DNA of 64,000 bases, taken from Bacteroidales bacterium UBA1197. GTDB taxonomy: Bacteria > Bacteroidota > Bacteroidia > Bacteroidales > UBA932. The position numbers and the translations under genes were made by a program. The notes under the pieces were generated by a model. That model was not told the DNA's origin. It worked only from the letters and a program-made list of their open reading frames with translations, and did no database searches. The stretch covers positions 91,190 to 155,189 of the forward strand of contig DBYB01000061.1 in assembly GCA_002309995.1 (NCBI GenBank), written 5' to 3'. Shown here piece by piece: positions 51,815 to 60,156 of the stretch (its first letter is position 1; each line of letters begins with the position of its first letter).

Positions 51815-54460
51815 TCAGGGCGTGATGGTCCAGCCGGAGGGGACGCCGTAGGTGCCCTGGGGCCAGGTGACGCCGGAGGCGCGGGTGAAGGTGCCGGAGG
51901 CTTTGACGCCGGACAACCAGTCCGAGAGGGCGGCGGCGTTGGGAGCCTCGTAATCTGGCTCATCGGCGTCCCAGGCCCAGGAAGGGTTGGTGGCGAGACA
52001 GGTGACGGCGCCGAGGGAGCCGCAGTCGCGGAACATATAGGCATAGCAGAATCGCACCAGCGTGGGAGCCTTCAGCTCCGGAGCCTGTGTGAGCGACGGG
52101 CAATAATCGAACATATTCATATAGCAGCCTTCGGCAAGTGTCGTGGCAGGTAGCGCCGGAGCCGTAGTGAGGCTTTCGCATCCGCTGAACATTCCTCCGT
52201 AGCAGTACTCGAAGAGGAGGGTTGCCGGGAGCGCCGGCGCCGAAGTGATGCCGGTTCCGGCAAACATATTCTCATAGCAGCCCTTGGCCAGGCCCTTTGC
52301 AGGAAGGGCGGGGGCCGATGTCAGTGCTGAACATCCCTCAAACATCCCGGAATAGCAGGAATCACCCAGTCCGTTCGCCCCAAGGACCAGATTCTTGGCC
52401 GAAACCAGCTTGGTGTCGCGGGCGAAGAGCTGCACGAAGGCATAATCCGCAAGTTCCGAAACGTTCGCATAGCCGCCGCTGGAGACGAGGCTGCGGAGGT
52501 CGCCGGACACGTTGTGCTTCCCGCTGCAGGAAATGTTAGTGTAGAGATAAGCCGCATACTGGTGCCCGTACACAGCGTTGTCGCCCCACAGGCGCAGCTT
52601 GTCGCCGGCGGAAACGCTCACAGTGATAGAGCTGTTGCTGGAAGTGGTTGCCGAGCCCATATATATTTCCTTCCCGTAGGTGATGGAGAGTTCCTGCGGG
52701 TTGGAGATGGTGACGACGCCGTCTTCGATGGCCTCTATGGTAAGAGGCTCCACGAATCCGTTCCATCCTTCAGGGATGCCGTGGACACCTTCGGGCCAGG
52801 AGACCGAAGTGTCAGAGATGAAAGTGCCGCCGGCCGGAACGCCTGATACCCAACTGCGCGTGGCTCCGTTCGCTCCGATGTTTGTCCTTGCATAACAGGT
52901 AATTTGCTTAAGCGCTTTACAACCCTGAAACATAAAAGCATAGGCATCAGCGCCGGGATTCTGGGCCGGAAGGACCGGCGAGGCTTCAATGGGACACCCT
53001 CTGAACATATTGAAGTAAGCGCTTTCCGAGACGTAAGCAGCGGGAAGGATGGACGGAGCCTTGACAAGGGAAGAGCATCCGGCAAACATCGAATGATACG
53101 GTCCGGAATTCTCCGGGCTGCTGTACGGCCCGCCCGAAAGCTTGGTCGCCGGCAGTTCAGGAGCGCGTGTAAGATGTACGCAGTTGTGAAACATCATAGA
53201 ATATGAGCCCTTGTTTACGGTTGCGGCAGGAAGTTCGATGTCTTTTTCCGGATGGTTATAAAGATTCGTATCATCCGCAAACAAACGGGCAAAAGTCCAC
53301 GGTTCCAGGCTCTTGATATAAGAATTCATATCAGGCCACTGGTAGTTTGAATAATGGATGAGGCTCATCACATTGCCATATACGTAATGGGGAACATCGA
53401 CGGAAATGACAGTCTGTACACCCGTGAAGCCCGTATCTATATTCGTGCCTATGCCATTTGCGTATGCCCTGGACGAAGCAGATGAAAGATCTCCGCCGAG
53501 GAGCAGTTTGTCGCCGGCCTTCACCGTAATGTTTATAGGGTTCCCGGTCGCAACGTTGCTGTTGACCCGATTGCTGTTCACCCCCTCGAAACCATAATAG
53601 AAAGAGCGTCCGAGCGGGTTCTGTATGGTTACCGTTCCGTCCCGGAGAGGCTCTATGGTGAGGGGCTGCCTCTGGGATTCATATATGCTCAGTTCTTTGG
53701 AAGCCTTATAGAACTTGCCGTCGGCAAGAAGGGCCTTCATCGTGCCGGAAAGAACGGTCCCGTCCTCTGTCTCGGCTACGAAATCATAGGGTATCTTGGC
53801 CTTATCCGTTTGGTCGAAATTAGCGCCGTATTTACCCGGAATGGCGATGAAGAACTCCGTACCGGGCGCTTCCGGCACCACGGTCACGGGGTGGTCAAGG
53901 CCCCAGGAGGTAATGGTGAGTTTGGTTATCTTGTTGGTTTCGCTTCCCGTGTAGGAGAAGTTGAACAGGGTGATGCTCTGCTGGCTGACTAAGCTGGCGC
54001 CGGCAAGGCTGATTATTGATGACGCATAATCAATGCTAGCCACCTCCGTCGTCGCAAACGCATAATCGTAGCGTTTGGCAATATCTTCAATCGTGCCTTT
54101 CTGCTTCGCATACATCTCCTCGTTGCTGGCAGGGAGGCAAGGATATACGAGCACGAGCTTATCGCCCGGATTGAAGTATCCTGTGATTGTACCGCTGAAC
54201 CGGCAGCTGCTGTTACCTCCGCGGGAAGTGAGCGTGCCGAGATGGTTCTGCTTATTTGTGTCATATACCTCTATCACATCCGTTCCGCTCCAGTATGCCG
54301 ACAGATAATCGTTGTCGAGAATCAGGGCCTTGGTGCCTTCGTCTGCCTGCTTAACGGCATCGACTTCCACCGTCCATACCTGTTTCGGCGCAACTTCCAC
54401 TTCGAACTGAGCGCACGCGGCTGCGGCGAGGGCAGCCAAAAGAATCAAATACTTTCTCAT
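51815..54460 (-). CDS. Fimbrillin-like/BspA-repeat surface lipoprotein
   Basis: 881 residues from ATG 54460, lipobox LAAAAC. About 25-275 is fimbrillin-like (YLSAYWSGTDVIEVYDTNKQ, PGDKLVLVYPCLPA). Two large homologous halves follow, about 280-560 and 560-881. Each starts with an LTIE-IxDGxVTI strand and an NITVKAGDKLLLGGD-type segment, carries BspA-type repeat units (CYENMFAGTGITSAPALPAT; CYGGMFSGCESLTTAPALPA) and ends with a WPEGVHGIPEGW or WPQGTYGVPSGW motif. Likely an adhesin or glycan-binding surface protein. A 43-codon peptide gene lies 2 bases upstream. Confidence 0.78.
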   Translation of the reverse strand: MRKYLILLAALAAAACAQFEVEVAPKQVWTVEVDAVKQADEGTKALILDNDYLSAYWSGTDVIEVYDTNKQNHLGTLTSRGGNSSCRFSGTITGYFNPGDKLVLVYPCLPASNEEMYAKQKGTIEDIAKRYDYAFATTEVASIDYASSIISLAGASLVSQQSITLFNFSYTGSETNKITKLTITSWGLDHPVTVVPEAPGTEFFIAIPGKYGANFDQTDKAKIPYDFVAETEDGTVLSGTMKALLADGKFYKASKELSIYESQRQPLTIEPLRDGTVTIQNPLGRSFYYGFEGVNSNRVNSNVATGNPINITVKAGDKLLLGGDLSSASSRAYANGIGTNIDTGFTGVQTVISVDVPHYVYGNVMSLIHYSNYQWPDMNSYIKSLEPWTFARLFADDTNLYNHPEKDIELPAATVNKGSYSMMFHNCVHLTRAPELPATKLSGGPYSSPENSGPYHSMFAGCSSLVKAPSILPAAYVSESAYFNMFRGCPIEASPVLPAQNPGADAYAFMFQGCKALKQITCYARTNIGANGATRSWVSGVPAGGTFISDTSVSWPEGVHGIPEGWNGFVEPLTIEAIEDGVVTISNPQELSITYGKEIYMGSATTSSNSSITVSVSAGDKLRLWGDNAVYGHQYAAYLYTNISCSGKHNVSGDLRSLVSSGGYANVSELADYAFVQLFARDTKLVSAKNLVLGANGLGDSCYSGMFEGCSALTSAPALPAKGLAKGCYENMFAGTGITSAPALPATLLFEYCYGGMFSGCESLTTAPALPATTLAEGCYMNMFDYCPSLTQAPELKAPTLVRFCYAYMFRDCGSLGAVTCLATNPSWAWDADEPDYEAPNAAALSDWLSGVKASGTFTRASGVTWPQGTYGVPSGWTITP

Positions 54461-54462
54461 AG

Positions 54463-54594
54463 CTAGTTCCCCCATTCGTCAGTAATCCATACTTCGTAGT
54501 CGCTCCGGGTGAAATCCCCGGATGCCTGCAGGATCTCCCCTGCCATCCCGAGCCGTTCAACGTCAACTGCGGGCGTGATGTAGTTCTTTCTCAT
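54463..54594 (-). CDS. Short 43-residue peptide upstream of the BspA-like lipoprotein (pair 3)
   Basis: ATG 54594 to TAG 54463, two bases before the lipoprotein start. The peptide begins MRKNYITPAVDVERLG, then EILQASGDF and ends TDEWGN. Like the peptides at 22686 and 24481 it starts M-x-K, has Y and P within the first ten residues, no signal peptide, and directly precedes a fimbrillin-like lipoprotein. It has its own -7 box 6 bases from the ATG, so it is the first gene of the operon. Confidence 0.65.
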   Translation of the reverse strand: MRKNYITPAVDVERLGMAGEILQASGDFTRSDYEVWITDEWGN

Positions 54595-54600
54595 ATTGCA

Positions 54601-54608
54601 CAAAGCTA
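54601..54608 (-). promoter_or_regulatory. -7 box of the peptide/BspA operon
   Basis: Minus-strand TAGCTTTG, a perfect TAnnTTTG, followed by TGCAAT and the ATG of the short peptide. Confidence 0.55.
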
Positions 54609-54716
54609 ATCATTTTTCAGGAGCCTCTAATTATTTTTATTATCTTTCGAATTGGAAAAACCATTTCACTAATCAGGCTGAAGTGGCCAAGACCGCCATA
54701 CATAAAACTAATAATT

Positions 54717-55172
54717 ATGCTGAAAATCGGTGACAGAATGCCCTCCTTCGAGGTTATGGATCAGGACGGGAATATGGTTAAGTCAGAGGACTTTATCGGC
54801 AAGGGGAAAAAGACCATCATCTACTTTTATCCCAAGGACAACACTTCCGGATGCACGGCCGAGGCCTGCTCGTTCCGGGACAACTACGCAGAACTGACCG
54901 CTGCCGGATACAATGTAGTCGGCGTCAGCAAGGACAGCGCGAAATCCCATACCGGATTCCGGGCAAAGTATGAGCTGCCTTTCCGCCTGCTGGCAGATAC
55001 CACTACGGAGATGCTCCAGTCCTTCGGCGCCTGGGGCGAAAAGAAAATGTACGGCAAAACCACCATCGGCACCCTCCGCCGCACCTTCATCTTCGACGAG
55101 CACGGCGCCCTCGAGCGCATCATCGAGAAAGTCGACACCAAGAACGCCGCCAGCCAGATCCTGGAAAGATGA
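54717..55172 (+). CDS. bcp: Thiol peroxidase of the Bcp/PrxQ family
   Basis: 151 residues, normal length. Reduces hydrogen peroxide and organic peroxides in the cytoplasm with thioredoxin. The peroxidatic and resolving Cys are five apart in YPKDNTSGCTAEACSFRD, the PrxQ pattern; VVGVSKDSAKSH and RRTFIFDEHG are also typical. Convergent with the CpsB-like gene, 8 bases apart. Confidence 0.93.
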   Translation: MLKIGDRMPSFEVMDQDGNMVKSEDFIGKGKKTIIYFYPKDNTSGCTAEACSFRDNYAELTAAGYNVVGVSKDSAKSHTGFRAKYELPFRLLADTTTEMLQSFGAWGEKKMYGKTTIGTLRRTFIFDEHGALERIIEKVDTKNAASQILER

Positions 55173-55180
55173 TCGACAGG

Positions 55181-55828
55181 TTAGAGAAGTATCTTGTCGA
55201 ACCGATCTGCATACTTTCGGTTGTGCATATCGGTTCCCAGAAAAGAATAGAATCCCTCCTGTAGCAGCCAGAGAGCCCTCTCGGCTGGGCCGGGGCCGTA
55301 GAAGCCTTCAATGGAGCCGAGATTGCGCTGGAAAGCTGCACCGGCGTCGAAGAGCTTCTTGTAGTAGTCCTTAGTAGCCCATTCGTACCGTTCCGGATGC
55401 GCGAGCACTGGCTGGTAGCCGTCGGCAATAAGCTGCCTGATCTCTGCTGCCGGGTCGATGTCCATCAACTTCTCAGGATGACTGATAGGTAGTTCCACGA
55501 GGATATGGTTCCCCTCCCAGGGCAGCAGCCACTCGTTCCGGCGTATCTGAGGCCAGGTCTCGGGGATGAGGCGGTATTCCAGGGACGGAATAAGCTTCAG
55601 CGGAATGCCGGCCCGGTCGAGTTCCTCCTGCAGGCGTTCGCACGCAGGTATGACCGTGCTGGGCGTGTTGCGAAACAGGAAAGAACTGTGCGACGTGCAC
55701 ACCGCCCTCTCGAACCCGTACGCCGCAAGCCGCCCTGCAAGATACAGTGAATCCTCCATCGTCTGTGCCCCATCGTCCAGCCCCGGCAGAATGTGGCAGT
55801 GACAGTCGTATTTCGGCAGGCGTTCCAT
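55181..55828 (-). CDS. CpsB/CapC-like PHP-domain tyrosine phosphatase
   Basis: 215 residues. Metal-dependent PHP phosphatases of this type dephosphorylate bacterial tyrosine kinases that control capsule or exopolysaccharide export. Metal ligands are seen in YDCHCHILPGLDDGAQTMED, CTSHSSF, PSLEYRL, VLAHPERYEW and GTDMHNRKY. No partner kinase is visible nearby. The -7 box ends 4 bases before the ATG. Confidence 0.88.
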   Translation of the reverse strand: MERLPKYDCHCHILPGLDDGAQTMEDSLYLAGRLAAYGFERAVCTSHSSFLFRNTPSTVIPACERLQEELDRAGIPLKLIPSLEYRLIPETWPQIRRNEWLLPWEGNHILVELPISHPEKLMDIDPAAEIRQLIADGYQPVLAHPERYEWATKDYYKKLFDAGAAFQRNLGSIEGFYGPGPAERALWLLQEGFYSFLGTDMHNRKYADRFDKILL

Positions 55829-55832
55829 ACGG

Positions 55833-55840
55833 CAAAGCTA
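55833..55840 (-). promoter_or_regulatory. -7 box of the CpsB-like gene
   Basis: Minus-strand TAGCTTTG, perfect consensus, with only CCGT before the ATG at 55828. Confidence 0.55.
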
Positions 55841-55888
55841 AGCATTATTTTCTTTTTTATTATCTTTAGAGGCTTTATCATCACAACC

Positions 55889-56737
55889 ATGACGCGCAAC
55901 TATTCCAGGGCCGGGAGTATGGCCATTATTACTTTGATTTATGGCATCGCAATAGCAGTGGGGTGTCTAGTATTCGATAAGGTATCTGAGATGATGCCGG
56001 AAATATGGGCGCTGCTGCTCGCAGATGTGGTTGCGACTATTTTTGTATGGGGTGCGGGCCTGGTGTTTAAGAACGTTTCGGTTTACGACCCGTATTGGAG
56101 CGTGGCGCCGCCGGTGATGTTCACGGCGTGGGCTTTCTACAAGGGCTGCTGGACTCTGCCGGTAGTGCTTCTGCTGATTGCCGTGTGGTACTGGGGCATC
56201 CGCCTGACGGGCAACTGGGCGCGCACTTTCAAGGGCCTGGGCCACGAGGACTGGCGATACACTATGTATCGCGAGACGCAGCGTCCTTACCTTTTCCATA
56301 TCACCAATTTCTTCGGGTTGAATATGATGCCCACACTGCTGGTCTTCGCCTGTATGCTGCCGGGATTCGGTTTGTTTGAGGCAGAATCGGCGAATTGGAT
56401 TACATGGCTGGGCTTCGCAATATGCCTGGCGTCGGCAACCATTCAGTTGATAGCAGACACGCAGATCCATCGCTTCCGGGCATCACATCCCAAGCAACTC
56501 TGCAACGTTGGCCTTTGGAAGCACGGCCGTCATCCCAACTATTTCGGCGAAATACAGATGTGGTGGGGAGTATGGGTGATGTACGCCTCCACGAACGGCA
56601 TCGACTGGCACATCTTTGCCCCCATAGCAATGACCGGCCTATTCCTTTTCATCAGCATTCCGATGATGGAACGGCGCCAGATTCAGAACAAGCCGGGATA
56701 TGCTGAATATAGAAAGTGCACGAGAATACTGATATGA
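55889..56737 (+). CDS. DUF1295 membrane protein (steroid 5-alpha-reductase-like)
   Basis: 282 residues from ATG 55889; the longer frame would begin inside the divergent promoter region. About 7 membrane segments. NVSVYDPYWSVAPP, LTGNWARTFKGLGHEDWRY and the C-terminal GLWKHGRHPNYFGEIQMWWG are the DUF1295 signature, in which the HPNY region binds NADPH in related reductases and methyltransferases. Substrate unknown. Its stop overlaps the esterase start (ATGA). Confidence 0.85.
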   Translation: MTRNYSRAGSMAIITLIYGIAIAVGCLVFDKVSEMMPEIWALLLADVVATIFVWGAGLVFKNVSVYDPYWSVAPPVMFTAWAFYKGCWTLPVVLLLIAVWYWGIRLTGNWARTFKGLGHEDWRYTMYRETQRPYLFHITNFFGLNMMPTLLVFACMLPGFGLFEAESANWITWLGFAICLASATIQLIADTQIHRFRASHPKQLCNVGLWKHGRHPNYFGEIQMWWGVWVMYASTNGIDWHIFAPIAMTGLFLFISIPMMERRQIQNKPGYAEYRKCTRILI

Positions 56738-57663
56738 AACGTTTAGGATATATCGCTATGTTGCTGGTGCTGCTGTGCTGCAGCGCCTGCAAGCTTTCGA
56801 CGCCCATAATGAAGATGCTCATCAAGGCGAATTATAAGAATATGCAGCAGAGTACTGTAACGGAAGACTATGCCAACAGAATTGGCGTCCCGTATGTTGA
56901 AGATGGCGCTCCGGAGCAGGTTGTGGATATCTTCTATGCCGGGCCGGAGAACCGCAAAGATGCTGTAATCATTGATATTCACGGCGGTTTCTATGTCGCA
57001 GGCAAGCGTGAATTCAACCGCATATTTGCGGAAGTATTCCTGAAGGAGGGCTTTGACGTGGTGTTGGTTGAATATCGCCTGAACGACCGCGTGCGCGATG
57101 TCTCCGATGAACTTCGCGATTGCGCGGCCGCGCTGGACTACCTTAGCGTTAACGCAGAAGAACTGGGCCTGAACAAGGACCGAATGTTCCTGACGGGCGA
57201 TTCTGCCGGCGGGCATCTGGCCCTGTACCTGGCGGAAGGATCCGAGAATCCGTCTATGCCAGTCCGGACGGAGGTGTTCAAGCCCCGGGGCGTCCTGGTG
57301 AACTGCCCGGCTTACGACTTCGCCACGTATGGCGAGGCGAACGCTTACACCGAGGATTTCAAGGAGTGGTTCCTCGGCCCCCGGTATAAGGATAAGGATT
57401 ATCTGAAATCCCTGTCGCCCAGAACATTCATCAGCAGTTATACCGGATCGCTCTTCCTCTCCACCTGCACCAACGACTTCATCCGCGGGGAATCACTCAA
57501 GCTTAAAGCAGACTGCGATGCCCTCGGCCGCGATATCGTTTTCATCGACATTCAATCCAATGACCGGCAAGTCGGCCACGTGCACAACGTCGCTTCTCCG
57601 GCCCTTCCCGAATCCCAGGAGGTTAATGCGGCAATGATTGCCTTTATGAATCACTGCCTGTAA
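56734..57663 (+). CDS. Alpha/beta-hydrolase (HSL-like) lipoprotein
   Basis: 309 residues from ATG 56734, overlapping the upstream stop. The signal peptide ends LLCCSAC (lipobox). The oxyanion motif IDIHGGFYVAG (HGG), the nucleophile elbow LTGDSAGGHLAL and the late VGHVHNVAS with the catalytic His mark a hormone-sensitive-lipase-type esterase. Probably cleaves short acyl esters, perhaps from sugars, in the periplasm. Coupled to the DUF1295 gene. Confidence 0.87.
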   Translation: MKRLGYIAMLLVLLCCSACKLSTPIMKMLIKANYKNMQQSTVTEDYANRIGVPYVEDGAPEQVVDIFYAGPENRKDAVIIDIHGGFYVAGKREFNRIFAEVFLKEGFDVVLVEYRLNDRVRDVSDELRDCAAALDYLSVNAEELGLNKDRMFLTGDSAGGHLALYLAEGSENPSMPVRTEVFKPRGVLVNCPAYDFATYGEANAYTEDFKEWFLGPRYKDKDYLKSLSPRTFISSYTGSLFLSTCTNDFIRGESLKLKADCDALGRDIVFIDIQSNDRQVGHVHNVASPALPESQEVNAAMIAFMNHCL

Positions 57664-57666
57664 GGT

Positions 57667-57754
57667 GTGGCTGACCATCCATTCGATGGACCCTCGGCTA
57701 CGTTTTCCCGGGTAAATCGTGACTGACCGTACAAGCAATGGACCCTCGGCCACG
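57667..57754 (+). repeat. 36-bp direct repeat pair
   Basis: Two 36-nt units at 57667-57702 and 57719-57754 share GTG(G/A)CTGACC, then ATGGACCCTCGGC(T/C)ACG. They lie between the esterase gene and the terminator. Confidence 0.6.
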
Positions 57755-57785
57755 GGCTACAGTCGCAAGGTCCCCTCAAAACGAG

Positions 57786-57813
57786 AACGTCCGCGCTTCA
57801 CAGCGCGGACGTT
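57786..57813. terminator. Strong hairpin, probable bidirectional terminator
   Basis: AACGTCCGCGC (57786-57796) pairs perfectly with GCGCGGACGTT (57803-57813) around a 6-nt loop, between the convergent esterase and cyclophilin genes. The T-run is short. The following TCTAACCTAAAATTTAACCT and a six-codon MKKLFG frame are not explained. Confidence 0.6.
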
Positions 57814-57895
57814 TCGCAATTCTAACCTAAAATTTAACCTATGAAAAAACTATTCGGTTAAAGGAAATTGCAATGAGCGTGCCAAAGTGCACGGG

Positions 57896-58606
57896 TTAGT
57901 TGAGATTTTCGTCTAATTTGACGGAAATTATTTTTACGGGCTCAAGGGGGAGGCCACGGCCATCGGTCTGGACGGCGGCAATCTTGTCGATTACGCCGAA
58001 GCCGTCGATGGTCTCGCCGAAGATGGTGTACTGGCCGTCGAGGTGGCGGCAACCGTCTTCACTCTGAACGATGTAGAACTGTGAGCCGCTGGATTCCTTC
58101 ATAGGGTTGGCCATATCGCCCTTGCGGGCAGCAGCCAGGGCGCCTTTCTTGTGATGGTGGCCGGAAACAATCTCAGCAGGAATCTGGTAGCCGGGGCCGC
58201 CGGTTCCGAATTTGCCCTGGTTCTCGATGTTCCTGGTGAGAGGATCGCCGCCCTGGATCATAAAGTTGGCAATTACCCTGTGGAACAGGAGCCCGTCGTA
58301 GTAACCTTCGAGCGCCAGTTTGGCGAAGTTCTCACGGTGTTTGGGGGTGTCGGCGTAAAGCCTTACCTTGATGGTTCCGAGGCTGGTCTCGATATCGAAC
58401 ACCGGCTCGGCAGGCATTGCTGCAAGTCTTTCCATTATACTAGGTTGTTTGGTTTGTTTAAGGGAGTCTGCCAGAGCTTCAGCCTTGGTGAGGGTTTCTT
58501 CTGATGCATCGGCGTCCGATCCGCCTTTCTTGCCGCCCTGGTTGCCGCAAGCCGTAAACGCCAGCACAGCAACCGCAGCCACGAGAAGCATAAGTCTTGT
58601 TTTCAT
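57896..58606 (-). CDS. Cyclophilin-type peptidyl-prolyl isomerase lipoprotein
   Basis: 236 residues. The lipobox is FTAC followed by a Gly/Ser-rich linker and a coiled-coil-like stretch. The cyclophilin domain (about 70-232) shows LLFHRVIANFMIQGGDP, SGSQFYIVQSEDG and YTIFGETIDG with the catalytic Arg and conserved Phe/Gln. It catalyses proline cis-trans isomerisation during folding of exported proteins. Confidence 0.92.
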   Translation of the reverse strand: MKTRLMLLVAAVAVLAFTACGNQGGKKGGSDADASEETLTKAEALADSLKQTKQPSIMERLAAMPAEPVFDIETSLGTIKVRLYADTPKHRENFAKLALEGYYDGLLFHRVIANFMIQGGDPLTRNIENQGKFGTGGPGYQIPAEIVSGHHHKKGALAAARKGDMANPMKESSGSQFYIVQSEDGCRHLDGQYTIFGETIDGFGVIDKIAAVQTDGRGLPLEPVKIISVKLDENLN

Positions 58607-58670
58607 ATTATACTCTGTTCAAAATTCTCATAAAGATACGTAAAAATCAGCAAAAGTTGAGGATTTATAT

Positions 58671-58678
58671 TAACTTCG
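58671..58678 (+). promoter_or_regulatory. Likely -7 box of the membrane transporter gene
   Basis: TAACTTCG, one mismatch to TAnnTTTG, 18 bases before ATG 58697. Confidence 0.4.
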
Positions 58679-58696
58679 CGCAGCTAACCTGATACA

Positions 58697-59848
58697 ATGG
58701 CACGAAAGCAACTCTCTAATTCTAAGCGGACGACAGTGGAAGCATTGGTCTTCCTGGCCGTAATAGCCGGCGTCTTTATTCCCCTCGGATATATAATGGG
58801 CAGTGGCAACCTGCTGAATACCATTATGAAAACCGCCCACGGCCTGCTGCTCAACACGGTGTTCTACCTGATGGGCATCACCGTTCTCACCGGAGCCCTG
58901 TCCAAGCTGATGTCGGAGTTCGGAGTGGTGTCGCTGCTGGAGAAAGTCTTGCGCCCGCTGATGAAGCCCCTTTTCAACCTCCCAGGCGTAGCGGCACTGG
59001 GCGCGCTCATGACGTTCCTGTCCGACAATCCTGCCATCATCGCGTTCGCCAAAGACAAGAAGTTCTCTTCCTATTTTAAAAAATACCAGCTGCTGTCGCT
59101 CACCAATTTCGGCACCGCGTTCGGAATGGGCTTCGTGGTGATTATCACAATGATAGGCTTCGGCCACGCGGGCGGAGCGCTCATCGGATTCGCCGGCGCC
59201 TTCTGCGGCTCGATTATCTCTACCCGGATAATGCAGCGCAGCTGCCTCAAGGCCTACCCCGAACTGGACTCGCCCGTTCACGATGAACCGATAGAGGAAA
59301 TCGAAGCGGAAGATGAGCAGAAACCCCGCGAGAGCGTCTTCCTGCGCTTCCTCAACGCCATCCTCGACGGTGGCAAGAACGGTGTTGAACTGGGCCTCGC
59401 AATCATCCCCGGCGTGTTGATCATAACGACTTTGGTGATTCTTGTGACCTTCGGAGCCGGGCCTGGCGGATACACGGGAGCCGCCAACGAAGGCGTGCCC
59501 ATCTTGCCCTGGCTAGCCGGAAAGATTCACTGGGTGTTCGAATGGCTCTTCGGATTCCAGGATATGAGGTTGATTGCCTTCCCGATGACGGCCCTGGGCG
59601 CCGTTGGAGCGGCCCTCGGCCTGTTGCCGACCTTCAATGCGGCCGGCATCCTGGACGGCAACGCAATAGCCGTGTTCACCGCAATCGGTATGTGCTGGAG
59701 TGGATTCCTCTCCACCCACACCGCTATGCTCGACACCCTCGGCTTCCGCAAGGCCATCTCCAAGGCCCTCGGCGCCCACACCATCGCCGGACTCTGCGCC
59801 GGCATCATCGCCCACTTCCTCTACCTGCTGGTCTCCTGCATCTTCTGA
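58697..59848 (+). CDS. Gate-domain membrane transporter (CD0519/nucleoside-recognition type)
   Basis: 383 residues with about 9 membrane segments in two similar halves. FLSDNPAIIAFAKDKKF, NFGTAFGMGFVVIITM, ELGLAIIPGVLIITTLVIL and PMTALGAVGAALGL resemble the nucleoside-recognition (Gate) superfamily. An acidic cytoplasmic loop (EPIEEIEAEDEQKP) separates the halves. Substrate unknown. The stop codon lies within an inverted repeat. Confidence 0.75.
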   Translation: MARKQLSNSKRTTVEALVFLAVIAGVFIPLGYIMGSGNLLNTIMKTAHGLLLNTVFYLMGITVLTGALSKLMSEFGVVSLLEKVLRPLMKPLFNLPGVAALGALMTFLSDNPAIIAFAKDKKFSSYFKKYQLLSLTNFGTAFGMGFVVIITMIGFGHAGGALIGFAGAFCGSIISTRIMQRSCLKAYPELDSPVHDEPIEEIEAEDEQKPRESVFLRFLNAILDGGKNGVELGLAIIPGVLIITTLVILVTFGAGPGGYTGAANEGVPILPWLAGKIHWVFEWLFGFQDMRLIAFPMTALGAVGAALGLLPTFNAAGILDGNAIAVFTAIGMCWSGFLSTHTAMLDTLGFRKAISKALGAHTIAGLCAGIIAHFLYLLVSCIF

Positions 59849-59874
59849 CGGAATTTGACCAATAATCCGTCAGA
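59844..59874 (+). terminator. Inverted repeat at the end of the transporter gene
   Basis: TCTGACGGA (59844-59852, including the stop TGA) pairs with TCCGTCAGA (59866-59874). A third ATCCGTCAGA half-site follows at about 59917-59926. It could be a terminator or part of an element boundary. Confidence 0.45.
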
Positions 59875-59964
59875 ACGGGTAAATAATGGGGGTTCCTGAC
59901 TGAAATTGCCCGTAAATCCGTCAGATCAACAAGATTTGTGTCCGAGGCCAGCGCAAAAAAAGAA

Positions 59965-59986
59965 CGAGCCGCCGGAAGGCGACTCG
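59965..59986. terminator. Probable bidirectional terminator
   Basis: CGAG-C-CGCC-GGAA-GGCG-A-CTCG, flanked by an A-run on the left and CTTTTG on the right. It isolates the integrase gene from the upstream transporter. The remainder up to 60156 is A+T-rich leader with one TATGTTTG box (60051-60058) and no gene. Confidence 0.6.
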
Positions 59987-60156
59987 CTTTTGAGTTGAGA
60001 TAGAAGGACAACCACTCTTAGGAAACTACGGTTTATTTTGGAAACGTATATATGTTTGATTATTCGCTTGTTATAAAATCGTAATAAACTAAGATAAATT
60101 TGAATATATCGAAAAGTGTGCGTAAATTGCGTGCGTAATTTTAAAGGAAGGAAGTT

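Noticed and set aside
57841..57861. Six-codon frame MKKLFG as a leader peptide
   Set aside because: No gene follows on that strand and no attenuator is visible.
59849..60156. tRNA gene as integration site
   Set aside because: No cloverleaf or CCA-type end could be found before the integrase; only hairpins are present.
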